A stretch of DNA of 64,000 nt from Brachypodium distachyon (GCF_000005505.3 NC_016135.3:5659501-5723500), one strand, 5' to 3'. Shown: positions 1-10,358, counted from the first letter of the stretch. Notes: generated by a model from the letters alone, not told the origin. A program made the numbers and translations.

Positions 1-535
1 TACCCAGGTAAGGGTTTCCCGCTTGTTAGTCGACCAAGCCATAGCCCATAATAGCAAGTGGTTGCACAAGAAGCCTTTGGGTACATGAGAAGGTTTGAAC
101 TCTTGGATTTCTGGACAGCGGTCCCCACCTTCTCCTGAGCGTGTACCCGTTACGGGGCTACAACACTTGCCGACAGCCAACTGGCCTCCATCAAACCACT
201 CCATCCAGATAAAACATTTTGGTTTTATTTCAAAAACATTTTTCCAAAAACATACACACTCATAAAGGGCACTTGATACTTTTCAATATAGTTTGGGTCC
301 CGTCCCGTTATAATAGTATAGCATGCTTTGGAAAAATGTAAATACATAACTTATGGTATTTGGTGGCATGGCAATGGATCCTATAAGCAATCTACTAGGA
401 ATAACTAAACATGTTGAAAACGCATTTGATAAATACTTCGTATGGAAATAAATCTAACATGCATCCCTATGACATTGTAAACAACATAGCGTAAGCAAAA
501 ATATAGGTACTACATGATCAATAAGTGTAACTTGC

Positions 536-601
536 CTGGTTCAAAAAAGTTGTTGCGGTCGTCAACTCCCTGGCACTCGTCGCAATTGCAATCCGAATAA
601 T
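536..601 (-). other. Exon-like 66-nt block in LTR-A (C-x-C-D-E-C coding)
   Basis: Read on the minus strand, a pyrimidine-rich stretch ending in TTAG is followed by 66 nt and then AG|GCAAGT, a GC-type splice donor consensus. In the phase shared with the other LTRs the block encodes YSDCNCDECQGVDD and then polar and aromatic residues. Equivalent blocks lie at 32712-32777, 41934-41993 and 61556-61639. Splicing is inferred from consensus only. Confidence 0.5.
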
Positions 602-1829
602 CTAACGCGAAGAACGAAACAACAATAAATGCATATTTCCAAACATCTCTCAAAATCCAAATATAACTCCAAATGAACTTTGGATAAAGGATGTATCACA
701 AGCATACAAAAACAGAATCTAAACGTCATCTAAGTAATACCATAGTATTAACAATTCAAGTTCTAAAGCCTAAGGTTAAGGCTAGTGTGGCTAAGTCTGA
801 AGATTCAGTAATCTACTTCTGTTAACAGATTGCAACTAGGGTTGACAGGCAAAAGGTGTTAAAGTACAGAACATGGCATGAAATGTATGTGACAGTATAG
901 TTTTAAGGTTGTACTAACTAACGCAATAGTTTTCAGGTCATTTGGATAAACAGGTCAAAAGTTACTGGCATGCAAAGGTGGCTAGTCAGATTCTGACAGA
1001 CAAAGAATACTAACTTCTACTGAAAAGCTACTGATGCTAAAACAGAGAACTAAACAAAGGAATCAAAGAATATGATCTACTCTTCCAAATGGCACTGGTT
1101 TCACTAACTAAGGAGACATGAGGCACCAGCTATGAGCAGATGATAATGGCTACTCTAAAACAGAACAGAATAGGGTATGAACTTCTACCGTCGTGCTGCT
1201 AGTGAAGGTGAAGTTGAAATGGTCCAACTAAGAAATGGCTGTGAAGGGGTGTTCCTAAAGTTCAATCTACAGAAAGAAAAAACTAAAATGATACTACGGA
1301 CAACAACAAGAACTACTGCGAAAAAGGCTACCCACTAAGAATGGTGCTGCAACTTCCTGCCGCGGCAGAGATACGGCAGAGAGGCTGCTTAGATTACCGT
1401 TTGCGACGACCATACAATGCACGAGATGAACCATCTAGGGCTACTGTCTACAGATAAATTGTAGAGGAACAAACACTCTACACAATGGTGAAAGCTAGAG
1501 CACATAATGATCAACGGTCTGCTAACAATCGACGCACGAACAGGGCTAATCGAAGACAGAAGAGATGAACAAATTTCATACTCAAATCTCTCCGGAGATG
1601 AACGGACGACGAATCGGGACTCAAGGAAGAAGATGAAGAGTCGGGGAAGATTCCCGGTGTCGCGGGGATTCGAACGGTGCAAGTGGCTTCGCGAATCGTT
1701 CGACGAATCTCCGGCGATTGCTCGCCGGAGTTGGGCGGCGGTGGCGGCGGTTTTGGCCAGAAATCGGGGCGCGTGGGCGGGCAAGGAGTGCGGGCGGGCG
1801 AGGGCGTGCGCGAGAGGGGGCGCGGGGTG

Positions 1830-1836
1830 CTTTATA
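1830..1836 (-). promoter_or_regulatory. TATA box of LTR-A
   Basis: TATAAAG on the minus strand, directly preceded by CCC and embedded in very GC-rich sequence, at a position comparable to TATA boxes in LTR-B (about 31462) and LTR-C (40790). It probably marks the LTR transcription start about 30 nt downstream. Confidence 0.45.
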
Positions 1837-2549
1837 GGGCTCGGGGCGCATGGGCGGGGTGGCCGGCGGGGGCCGCGCGACGTGGGATCGTGGGCGCGTG
1901 CGGCGACGGCGGAGTCGGAGCGGCCGAGCAGGCAGGCGGGCGCGTGCGGCGAGCCGCGGCAGCACGGGGTCGTGGGCGGGGCGGAGTCGGTAGCGCGGGG
2001 CCGCAGCGGCAGCGCGTGCGGCGAGCGGCGGCGGCGCGGTTGGAGACGGCGGAGGTGAGGGATGACAGGTGGGCCCCACCTGTCAGTGAGAGAGAAAGCG
2101 TATTTCTCCAAGAATACGTTTTCGTGCGGAGAAAGCGTATTTCCGGAGGAAAAAGAAAAAGAATAAAAGAAAAGGATTAATAAGTACTTTTCAGGATCTA
2201 TAATTCACCCGAAATTCCATTTAAATCATTTAAAATATCAAATGGCATCAGAAAAATTCCAAAAACTTCTGTAAAATAATATATTTCATTTAGAGTCCAG
2301 GAAAATTATTCCCACTCAAAAATAAATTAATAAAAATAGTTTTAAGGTTTTTAAGCTTGAAATAAAATTTTAAATTCTAAAATATTCTCAAATCAATTTC
2401 TATCAACCTAAAACATTCCAAAACACCATTTCAAACACTTTCCATAATGCATCATAACGAACACCAATATTTTAAGACATGATCAAGGTGATATGCATAA
2501 GAAATGAAAAGGTGCGAACATCCGTATTTGAAAATTTTGGGATGTTACA

Positions 2550-2650
2550 CCGGCAATCGCTCCCCTAAAAGGGTGTGTCCCTACCGAACCTAAAAGGGGG
2601 TGTTCGTACACCCCTGGTGTCAAAGCCCCGTGGTGCGACAGGTTGCAGGT
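2550..2650 (+). repeat. Internal-start repeat R1 of a Tat-type element
   Basis: This stretch (ACCGGCAATCGC, then AACCTAAAAGGGGGTG and GCCCCGTGGTGCGACAG) is a diverged direct copy of 4836-4927. In the right copy the sequence follows an LTR immediately, so R1 is taken as the beginning of an internal domain whose LTR was separated by the LTR-A insertion at 2549. Confidence 0.5.
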
Positions 2651-2654
2651 GGAG

Positions 2655-3680
2655 AGGGACGCGGGGCCCGAGCAAGGGAGTCGGACAGCAGCCCCCACTT
2701 GTCGCAGGGTGGGTAGCCGCCGATGATCTTGTGCAACCCCGGGACGCCGACATGGCGGGAGGGAGCCCCCGGCATCAGCTCAGTGAAGGGGGCGTCTTCA
2801 CCGGTGATCCCCTTCACCCACGCCCGAATTGCTTCCGGGACCCGTGTACATCCACGCGGGGTGGGAGCGCAACTGCAGCAGCGCGATACGCCGGCTGATG
2901 TGCGCGCCATGTCGAGGTCGGTGAGCCCTGCTAGCCGTAGAGCCTTGATTTTCTCGATGATGGGGAGGAGTTCGGCATCGCGGTTGTAGCGGTTCCGCCA
3001 GGTGTCGTTGGGCACCGGCAGCTCGGTGGGCGTGTAGATGAACTCCTCGGGTTCCTCCACACGAACCCAGCACCAGTCCGCGCGCCACACCTTCTCGATC
3101 TTCTTCTCCAACCGGACGATGAACTCCGATTTCATCCGGTTGCGGGCGCGGAAGACCACCCCTGACGACATCCCCCCCGCCTGCTCGATGCGCGGGTAGA
3201 AATAGTGCCGGAATAATGCCACCGACGGCATCACTCCGACGAACCCCTCGCAGAGGAACTGGAAGACGGTGAGGAGGAAGAGGGAGGTGGGGTGGAGTTG
3301 TGCCACCCGAAGCTGATACGCCTCCATGAGCGCGTGGAGGAATAGGGAGAACGGAGGCACCAGCCCGGTGAGGATGAAGCGCGCGAACACCCGAAAGTCG
3401 TTCTCCTGGTGCTCGGCGTCAGCGGGGAAGATGAGAGTCTCCCCGTACTCATTGAACCCTGAGGCGACGGCGTGCCGGACCTTGTCCAGCCCCTCGCCGT
3501 TGTAGCCGGGCCGGAAGAAGGCGTGCGTGGCCCTCAGCGCCCGCCTCTTCTAGTCCTTCTCTGAGGCGGGCTTCTTGGGAGCCGTCTCGCTCTTGATGGC
3601 CGCAGGCTTCTTGGAGCCTTTCCCTTTCTTGGGAGTGGTGGGCGCCACGGGGAACGCGGGCGGAAGCTAGAAGGAGTCAG
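2655..3680 (-). pseudogene. Antisense ORF of a gypsy element (putative gypsy-type transposon domain)
   Basis: The minus-strand frame reads a Lys/Pro/Ala-rich N-terminus (KKGKGSKKPAA), then FNEYGETLIFPADAEHQEND, a helical block (FARFILTGLVPPFSLFLHAL) and WCWVRVEEPEEF. This pattern is what I associate with the plant 'putative gypsy type transposon' domain (PF04195-like); no search was possible. A TAG at about 3549 interrupts the frame near the N-terminus, consistent with a changed Trp codon, and no clean ATG is visible. A minus-strand TATA-like GCTATAAGACC lies near 3757-3763. The ORF is antisense to the adjoining LTR at 3790-4835. Extra antisense ORFs between pol and the 3' LTR are known in Tat-lineage elements, which fits. 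Confidence 0.6.
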
Positions 3681-3789
3681 GGGCGCAAGGGAGCGTGAGG
3701 ACGGAGAAGAAAGGCTGGGGGGCTAAGTGTTTGCTCCTCAGCATAGCTGTGGGGTCTTATAGCACCCCGACGCTAAGCAACGGTAGCAT

Positions 3790-4835
3790 CCGCACCCCAC
3801 GAGTGTGCTGGGGATAATTACACTTCAAGAGGATAGCGCAGGGCGTGGCCTTAACCGCCCGTGTTTAAGGCGGAGTTTAGGGCGGAAATCTCGCGCCCAC
3901 TACTCTGCCTGTAACGGCAGAATCCTTGAAGTAGCGCATAGACGAGGACCCGAAGCAGCTCGGGACCCACGCGTCGGTTAAGGGCGTAGCCCAGCAACCG
4001 ACCAGGGAAGAGTCCACCCTGGAACAGGCATTGCCGGCCCACGCCCAGGGGCTACTGTCGCACCAGTGGCACCTAGGGTACCACCGCTGCATGACGAGTG
4101 GGCCACCTCGCTTGCTCCCCGGGAGGATCGTACCCCGGGCAGCACCCCACGAGCTGCCCGACAAGTCACCAGCATGGCAAGGCTAGCCGGGATGCGGGGG
4201 TTGCCCTGGAGGGCAGCAAGAGAAATCCCGCCCGGGTGCTTCCCGGGAAGGTTACTTGCCGGGAAGGGCATTCCCGGGCGCAGGCGCCCGTAACAGGAGC
4301 GGGACCGAGTGGGCAGGACAACGACGCCACGTGGCCGCTCGGCGGGCTCCCCGTGCGCAGGGTTCGTCAGGACAAGGAGTAAAGCAAACTTAAGCATTAA
4401 ATGCACCGACGGAAAGGGGATTCCCCGTCCAGTCAGCCTACAGTCACTGGCCCGGTGTAAATCCTAGGCACATAAGACCCTAGTTGCAGGGCTACCCATC
4501 CAGCATGTGAGCCAGCGCAGTAGGGCCGAGCTGCCCTGGCTCCTTGTTCGCCATTTGTCACCCATGCACTGTGGCACCTATGGCATACCCTTGAGTATAA
4601 AAGGAGGACCCCCGCCAACGGTCAAAGGGTTCAGTTCGTTCGGTTCCTTACTCGTTTTAGCCAGAGATAGCAAGTAGCCCTTAGCGGAAAAGGAGAGAAC
4701 GCCCGGGAACTCCCCCGGCAACCTATAAACCCTTGTTCACTGGCCAATAAGAACACAGAAGGGTTTTACACCTCAGGGTGGCCCGAACCTGGGTAAAATG
4801 ATCGTGTGCATCTTCACGCTTGACATTGGCCCCAC
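3790..4835 (+). mobile_element. Tat-type gypsy LTR
   Basis: A GC-rich region contains a TATA box (TATAAAA at 4596-4602), a leader-like stretch after TTCGTTCGGTTCC, and the phrase GGGTGGCCCGAACCTGGGTAAAA near the end, all typical of Tat-lineage LTR 3' parts. It is followed by repeat R2. The exact start is not determined and the limits are approximate. It is either the 3' LTR of the element carrying the antisense ORF to its left or the 5' LTR of a second, truncated copy. Confidence 0.5.
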
Positions 4836-4927
4836 CGGCGATCGCCTGAGCGATCCCCGTCGCCCACTGCCAAACCTAAAAGGGGGTGCTCGCGCATCCC
4901 CGGTGTCTGAGCCCCGTGCTACGACAG
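4836..4927 (+). repeat. Internal-start repeat R2
   Basis: Begins ACCGGCGATCGC and contains AACCTAAAAGGGGGTG and GCCCCGTGCTACGACAG, mirroring R1 at 2550-2650 in direct orientation. It lies immediately after the LTR and marks the start of an internal domain, which gives way almost at once to the pseudogene at 5084. Confidence 0.5.
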
Positions 4928-5083
4928 TTTCCCACGCCGGCGTTATTGCACGCACCCGCCCTCTCGCCTCCCCGGCCAGTCGCCTCCCTCGCCGTTATAA
5001 ACCCCCTGCCCCCCGTCCTCGCCGATCCTCACACCGCCATCTCACCTCTCTCTCTCCCTCACGCCTCTCTCTCCCTTGCGACC

Positions 5084-5953
5084 ATGTTCATCGGCGGCAA
5101 CGGCGACTGGTGGGGGCACGGCGGCCGCAGCCGTCGGACGGACGAGGCAGCGGCGAACGGGTTCTTCCCGCACACGCTGTTGTCCGAGCAGGCTGTCGCG
5201 CTGTACCAGGCCAGCTCCCCGACGCCGCCGGACACGCGGCACCCGTCGGGGTGGGGATCCTGCCGGTGCCACCCGTTTGGAGCCCTCGGTGACGCGCCGA
5301 CGTCACCCATCGCCGGCAGCTTCTCTCGCCGGACGACCCACAGGCCCGCCGGTACGCCGCCGACAACACGGCATACTGGGAGGCGCTTTTCCAGGGCGAG
5401 CGGGCGGCCGAGCTCGCCCAGTTCGACCCTGACAACCCCCCGTCAGGACGACACAATGTCATCGGGCGCAGGGCTTGGAGGGGCGTCCCCGGCCGCACGC
5501 TCGCCGCCGTCCTCGACCACCTCGACACCAGCGCTCTCCCTGGCCCCCCTCCACCGCAGCCGATGTCCGACGGGCTATCCCCGCGGCGCAAGAAGATGGC
5601 CGTGAAGAAGCGTCCTGCGGCACACCCAGCACGTGGCATCGTCATCGGTGATGGGCCGCCGCCGCCCGGCGCGCCCGCCCAGGAGGAGCCGGCGCCGTGG
5701 TGGGTGGAGGAGCACGGCGTGTAGATGTCGCTCGCGGCTCTCGAGGATCCCGAGGAGTTCTCGGGTTAGCAAGCCGCCAAGGCGCTCTCCGTGGTGGAGC
5801 CGCCTCGGATGACCGAGAAGAGGCGCTCGCCTGGGAGGAGATGCAGGCAGCGGCGGCAGCAACGGCGCCGCCAGTAGCAGTGCCGGGTTCGTGCAGGTGA
5901 AGGACGAGCCGGTCTCCGACGACAGCGACTTTAGTTGGAGCTTCTTAGATTAG
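5084..5953 (+). pseudogene. Decayed grass TE-associated ORF
   Basis: A TATA-like TTATAAA at 4996-5002 and a CT-rich leader precede ATG 5084. The frame opens MFIGGNGDWWGHGGR and NGFFPHTLLSEQAVALYQ. It shifts near 5250 and then reads RRYAADNTAYWEALFQGER, GRHNVIGRRAWRGVPGRTL and AVLDHL. Further breaks follow (stops at about 5722 and 5767), and the end is acidic, DDSDFSWSFLD, with a TAG at 5951-5953. The layout (aromatic N-terminus, central WRGVPGRTL block, Pro/Ser-rich and acidic tail) resembles a large grass-specific hypothetical family often found in repeats. I recognise the pattern but cannot assign a function. Multiple frameshifts mark it as a pseudogene. Confidence 0.55.
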
Positions 5954-6432
5954 GTTTAATTTAGTAGGAAATGGGATTTGACAGGGGTACCTTGCAGGCA
6001 TGCCATTTGTGCCATATATAAAGCTAAGGAGCACCTTGAAGATTATGTCAGTCCTTTTTTCAAAAAGCCACTGTATGTCTCTTGAAGCTGTGCTCCACCT
6101 CAGTTCTTAGTTCATCCTGGTAGGAGAAAGAAAAATAGGAGAAAAATAGGTGATGAAAAGGAAGAGCCAAGGGGGAGAGGCAGACTGGTTACAGTGAGGA
6201 AAGGCCACAGATTGATTGTCTGAACTTGTGGATGCTGTCAACTTGTAAGGCACTGAATCTGTTTAAATGTTGTCAGTTTATTTCTGTGACCTTGTTTTCT
6301 GCCAATTTGCTTCTGTGAACTTGTTTTCTGTCAAGTTGTGGATGCTGTGATTTTGTTTATGCTGTGACGTTGAATCTGTTCAGATGATGATATTGGGGCT
6401 AAATTTTAAGGCAGCAAACTCCACTTAAACAG
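5954..6432. other. No gene recognised; AT-rich spacer
   Basis: This stretch holds a TATA-like CATATATAAAGC at about 6013 and several loose repeats of GTGGATGCTGT and TCTGTGA/TTCTGTGAAC, but no ORF of interest on either strand. It may be an untranslated or flanking part of the locus to its right. Confidence 0.4.
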
Positions 6433-6522
6433 ATTGTTCAGGAAATACAACTAGTTTAGAACAAACATTGAGAACAAATTGTTCAGGAAATACAACAAGT
6501 TTAGAACAAACATTGAGAACAC
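6433..6522. repeat. Two tandem copies of a 45-bp unit
   Basis: ATTGTTCAGGAAATACAAC starts at 6433 and again at 6478, each followed by AGTTTAGAACAAACATTGAG. The two units differ at very few positions. They lie just downstream (minus strand) of the ORF ending at 6526. Confidence 0.8.
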
Positions 6523-6525
6523 TTA

Positions 6526-7110
6526 TTACATTTTTGAGTACAAACAATACAAGACTGCACCTAGAGTGACAGCAACACTGCATGACACCATAGCAAAACA
6601 CCTCAAATCAGCCTCCTTCTTCTTCCCTTCTTCAACCTTGTTCATCAGTTCTGCTATCTTCTTGTTCCCTTCCTCAATTTTCCCTTCCAATTCCTCTCTC
6701 ACCTGATCTTGTGCTGCTAATTCAAACTCCAACATCAACATCTAGTCACATAAATTTTGGTTCCCTTTCTTCTCTTCAAACAAAAGTGCATCAAGAGTAC
6801 GTATCTGCTTCACATATTCTGCAGGACCAAAGACATGCGACTGAACTTTTTTGACATTGCCGAAGTCCTGATGTTCCACATATCCAAGATTTTCCTCTAA
6901 ATTCAACAGGTCATCAAAGTCTACATACCCATTATTATACTGCATTTGAAATTACAACATCATTTACTCAACTGCACCAAATATTCAAAACTCAAAAACT
7001 CGAAACTCTGCCTCAACAAATCGAGCTATGGGGTGCTCAGGAAGAAATGGTTTACCTTGTCACGCTCGAGCTGCTAGCCACTGGATCCCTCAGCCACAAC
7101 ATCATGGAGG
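6526..7110 (-). pseudogene. Hypothetical coiled-coil protein with C-terminal membrane segment, broken
   Basis: Exon 2 (6943-6526, minus) follows an acceptor ending in AAATGCAG. It reads an acidic stretch, FGPAEYVKQIRTLDALLFEE, an in-frame TAG at about 6740, then a Glu/Lys heptad-like coil (EELEGKIEEGNKKIAELMNK) and a hydrophobic tail (CSVAVTLGAVLYCLY). A likely donor (GACAAG|GTAAAC) ends a short upstream exon near 7058, but that exon has a stop in the continuing frame and no usable ATG. The coil-plus-tail-anchor design resembles grass GRF-finger-type proteins spread by transposons, yet no zinc finger is present, so I do not name it. Confidence 0.4.
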
Positions 7111-7439
7111 CGCCCCCTTCATCCGTGAATCCGCTACGGCCCATCCAAGCTCGACGGCGGCGACTGTGGCGACAAGCTAGGGTTGAAACTTGACCGGCGG
7201 GGAAGGGGCGCTAAGGGAAGGCACTTTTCGAAAGACATAAACCTCACCGGCTCCCGTCGATTCCATCTCCAATTGAGGGATTGAGCAGTTAGGATTCGTC
7301 GACGGGACAAACAAATGGGGAATTTGGGGGTGCGCCCGCCCGAAACAGTGTTAAGAGAGCCGTTAACGGGTCGGGTGAGGAGGAAACTGACGTGGCACAC
7401 ATGGCGGGGCGGGGAGGCTGACGTGGATATTGTATTGTG

Positions 7440-7572
7440 GGCCCAGGTCATCAGAAACACCGTCAAGCCGCTTAATCTTCGAGATTTGGGTTTTTTTAGA
7501 CTCCCTGTCCCAAGAGTTGTGGATTTGTGAGACCAATGCCACAAAAAGTGTGGTTCCTTGAAATTTACTCTA
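7440..7572 (-). mobile_element. Possible MULE terminal region
   Basis: Read on the minus strand from 7572 the sequence starts GAGTAAATTTCAAGGAACCA, then a polyT/GTGGCATTGG stretch and ACAACTCTTGGGACAG. This resembles the long AT-rich termini of plant Mutator-like elements. I could not find a convincing opposite terminus or 9-bp TSD, so this is tentative. Confidence 0.3.
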
Positions 7573-8429
7573 CAATCAATTCTTCAAGTTTTCAGTTTTC
7601 TTTTTCAACAACATTTTTTAAATATTTTTGTAATAATTAGCAATACTAGTGCAATTGACAACTGCATCTCTGAAGTTGGAGACAACTTGAATCTTTTAGT
7701 TTTTTACTTCAGGTCGCTTGAAAGAGAAGAAGACGTCAGAACAAGAGAGGGACGTGATCTAGTTGAGACGGAAAGGAATTTGTCAGGTCTTACCAGGACT
7801 TCAGAAAAACAAAACAGGAAGTAACGGGGGTAGCATCCTCTGAAGCGACGCGACACCACCCGACACTTTAGACCGTAGAAAGTACAACCTTAAAGGTAAG
7901 AAGAGTGACGTCACATATACCACAGATTCCGAGAGAATCGATGACAAGGGTTTCTCCAACAGCTTCAAGTAACTGGTGTGGGTTTAGGGTGGACACGAGC
8001 TGAGCCGAGCTGGGCAGGCCAGGCTCACCCAATGATAGAACGACTTCGGCTACTCTCACTCATAGTGACGAGGTGGACCCAACGAAAACGAACAGAGAAC
8101 GCACGCGAACCCAATAAACATAGAGGTTTTTGCGACACGTACTTTCCTTGCGTCTTTTCGGGCATTTTCTTCCTTTTAGTCAATCTCTAACAAACTCGCC
8201 AATCACGGCACACACGATCCATTTCTCCAGCGCTATCCCTCATATACGAAGTTGTGTGCAACGCCGAGCAAGGGCTAAACTACTGGCTAGGTGTCGCAGC
8301 ATGAACATAGCACGCCTCTGGCCTTTATCTGTTACAGGCAAAACATAAATTGCATGGATACGGGACAGCCCCACGTACCAGCATAAGCTAAACATAAAAA
8401 CAAACAAGGTTTATCTGGAGATCGTTTCA
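7573..8429. other. No gene recognised
   Basis: Short unsupported ORFs only. The stretch has an AT-rich start (7560-7700) and then mixed composition. It is probably old repeat or intergenic sequence. Confidence 0.4.
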
Positions 8430-8527
8430 TGCGGTCTGATTAATCTGAAATTAATTCCTGAAAAATCTCAAAAGCCCATTCATGTAGTGGGATGAGGAGT
8501 GGAAATAGTCCCACCTTGCTAGTCTCA
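8430..8527 (+). repeat. LTR fragment related to copia C2
   Basis: Contains CTGAAATTAATTCCTGAAAA, CAAAAGCCCATTCATG and AGTCCCACCTTGCTAG. This matches the start of the C2 LTR, seen in reverse orientation at 20620-20718 and 26080-26159. Only about 100 bp remains. Confidence 0.65.
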
Positions 8528-8559
8528 CATTGCCATCTTTGCCTGCTAGATCACACAAA

Positions 8560-9100
8560 CCTCCTCAACAAGCTCTCCATTTTAGAATGCCGAATGCCGA
8601 CTTGACATCCATACGGTGAAGTTTCCATCCCTCCTGAGCTGCAGGTGCTACTAAGAGCCGCGATCTGATTCAATTCTGGCCACTGGAGCATAAACCTCAT
8701 CGAAATCAATACCTTGCAGCTGCACATAGCCTTTAGCAATGAGCCTTGCCTTGTGCTTCACCACAGCATTCGTGGGATCGATCTTTCTTTAACTTATATC
8801 CACTTGAGACCGATAATTAAGTTTCGTTTCCTTCAATTGAGGACATCTCCTCCTTCATTGCGTTGTGCCAGCATTCTTCTTCAGAGCTTCATTATAACTA
8901 GCCGGTTCCTCTAAACCCCGCAAACATAGCCTTGAATATTCTAACTCCACATCGGAACAATCACCAAGCACACCGTCCAGACTTCGCTTCCATTGTGGCC
9001 CAACTGGACCACTCGACCCGCAACGAGTGTCAGTGAAATTCTCCGGCACTGCCGTGCTGGCTGCCATGACAGGGAACTTTGGCGCCAGCGACTGAGCCAC
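8560..9100 (-). pseudogene. Copia reverse transcriptase remnant
   Basis: The minus strand reads, with frame changes, GLEEPASYNEALKKNA, then [20 protein letters not shown] and [11 protein letters not shown]. These are the conserved N-terminal blocks of Ty1/copia reverse transcriptase (RVT_2). Catalytic YVDD and RNase H parts are absent. It is a short, decayed fragment next to the LTR piece at 8430 and may derive from the same element. Confidence 0.7.
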
Positions 9101-9220
9101 CTGACCCAGTGGAGATGGAGTGGCCTGCCGCGTTTATGTCGCGGCAGTGGGTGAGTCTCCTGTCGCGGCAGACTTCTTGATTAATTCTGCTGCCGCGGTA
9201 TCCTTCGTCGTACCTCGCTG

Positions 9221-9560
9221 AGAACTTTGGTCGTGATTAGCCCATGGCCGAACAACTAAAAGATGGTTTCACCGATCCCCGATATCGACGTTCTCCCGTG
9301 GACAAAGAGGCCAGCTACAAGCACGCTTGCGAATATTTGGCAGCCGGGCAGCGGTGGGGGCAGGGGCGGAGCGCACGTGCCCCTGCTCCCAGAACTTTGG
9401 TCGTGATTAGCCCATGGCCGAACAACTAAAAGATGGTTTCACCGATCCCCGATATCGACGTTCTCCCGTGGACAAAGAGGCCAGCTACAAGCACGCTTGC
9501 GAATATTTGGCAGCCGGGCAGCGGTGGGGGCAGGGGCGGAGCGCACGTGCCCCTGCTCCC
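9221..9560 (+). repeat. Exact 170-bp tandem duplication
   Basis: Units 9221-9390 and 9391-9560 both start AGAACTTTGGTCGTGATTAG and end GCACGTGCCCCTGCTCCC. I found no difference between them by eye. Each carries the same short ORF start (MAEQLKDGFTDPRYRRSP), which I do not recognise. Confidence 0.9.
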
Positions 9561-9611
9561 CGGCAGCGGCGGCTGGAGCTCCGGCAAACTCCTATGTACG
9601 GGGGAACGACG

Positions 9612-9690
9612 GTCCAGGAACGGATTTTTTTTTTTTGAGCGGATCCAGGAACGGATTTTTTTTTTGGCCGAATCCAGGAACGGATCGTGC
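9612..9690 (+). repeat. Triplicated CCAGGAACGGAT with poly-T
   Basis: CCAGGAACGGAT occurs three times about 30 bp apart, the first two followed by runs of nine or more T. It sits directly after the 170-bp duplication, in sequence prone to slippage. Confidence 0.8.
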
Positions 9691-9872
9691 TCCTGAAGGC
9701 CCTGAGAACGAAAGAGGTCGATTCTTTTTTCTGGGCCACATCGTTTTCCCTCTTAATCCCTCTCTCTCCGGCCGTGCCTGTAGGCCATAACTCACAGCCA
9801 TAGATGGCCTTGATATTTAGGCCCGACTTCTACTTTGTTCCCTTGGGTTTGGGCCTCAGGGAGGCTGGTCCT

Positions 9873-9908
9873 TGTTAACAGATCCTAGCTACCTTGTGTA
9901 ATCGGTTG
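9873..9908 (+). mobile_element. First 36 bp of C3 5' LTR
   Basis: TGTTAACAGATCC...CTTGTGTAATCGGTTG matches the start of the 3' LTR at 49799 apart from a short gap. It ends with GGTTG, which recurs at 43567-43571 where the LTR resumes. Confidence 0.8.
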
Positions 9909-9913
9909 TGTAA

Positions 9914-10130
9914 GAGCATCTCCTAAGGCATATCTATATTTGGGTATAATACTCAAAAAGTGTCAATATATGTATTTTGCCCTAAAATCTAGCTCCAGCA
10001 GCATAACCAAAAAAGTTGGATGCCCATATTTTTTTGGGTAGTTACCCATATTCTAGTCCCCAATACCCAAATTTGGGTATTCCCGGCTAGACTACCCAAA
10101 TGACCCAAAACGAAGCGCGCGCACCCAAAT
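9914..10130. other. MITE-like AT-rich sequence
   Basis: GAGCATCTCCTAAGGC after TAA, then several imperfect palindromes built on CCCAAATTTGGGTA, suggest one end of a small non-autonomous DNA element. No matching opposite terminus is visible, so it appears truncated on its right side. Confidence 0.35.
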
Positions 10131-10134
10131 TTAT

Positions 10135-10353
10135 ATTATCAACACTCCTCCTCACGTCTAGGCTATTTTAGTCCTTAGCGTGGGTTCGATGTAGGCCACA
10201 GAATATTTTTTTTAATACTGCATGAGCAGGGAGGTTGGTTCACATGGCTAGCACATCAATCTTACATGGTATCAGAGCCAGGAGGTCTCAAGTTTAAGAC
10301 CATACTCATGTAGTATTAAAAAAAAAGATTCTCCGGCCTACACCGAACCCACG
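10135..10353. repeat. Left part of a foldback/TRIM-like unit
   Basis: TATCAACACTCC...TTTAGTCCTTAGCGTGGG at 10138-10190 is the inverted counterpart of 26165-26215. The pairing continues through GGCC...AATAC(T)GCATGAG against CTCATGTAGTATT at about 10305. The loop includes an LTR-like end (AGCACATCAATCTTACA) followed by a PBS-like TGGTATCAGAGCC at 10268. C2 inserted in the right arm at CTAAG, so the palindrome is now split by 15.8 kb. Confidence 0.55.
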
Positions 10354-10358
10354 CTAAG

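Larger units (their letters stand above)
1..2549 (-). mobile_element. Long Ty3/gypsy LTR (LTR-A), incomplete at window edge
   Basis: On the minus strand the LTR begins TGTAACATCCC at 2549 and runs off the left edge. Positions 1-60 are the reverse complement of a related stretch at about 33270-33325 in LTR-B, so roughly the last 0.9 kb lies outside the window. A GC-rich promoter region with a minus-strand TATA box at 1830-1836 is followed downstream by AT-rich sequence and an exon-like block at 601-536. No polypurine tract precedes the start at 2549: the next bases (ccggc) belong to an unrelated Tat-type element. It is therefore probably a solo LTR or an insertion whose body lies left of the window. 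No long credible ORF is present; the GC-rich ORFs at 1.4-2.2 kb look like composition artefacts. Confidence 0.8.

Noticed and set aside
1389..2180. Several overlapping long ORFs on both strands
   Set aside because: The stretch is extremely GC-rich and lies in the LTR-A promoter/leader. Translations are Arg/Ala/Pro/Gly-rich on both strands with no domain.
6393..7572. A complete MULE with left end at GGCTAAATTTTAAGG
   Set aside because: The candidate left end matches the right end only loosely and no 9-bp TSD is present.
9244..9638. Repeated ORF starting MAEQLKDGFTDPRYRRSP
   Set aside because: It is open only because of the exact 170-bp duplication. I recognise no domain and see no codon-level conservation to judge.
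10268..10310. A tRNA gene (TGGTATCAGAGCC with GGTCTCAAGTTTAAGACC)
   Set aside because: Only the 3'-end-like match of a primer site is present; no cloverleaf or A/B box pair could be built, so it is a PBS.
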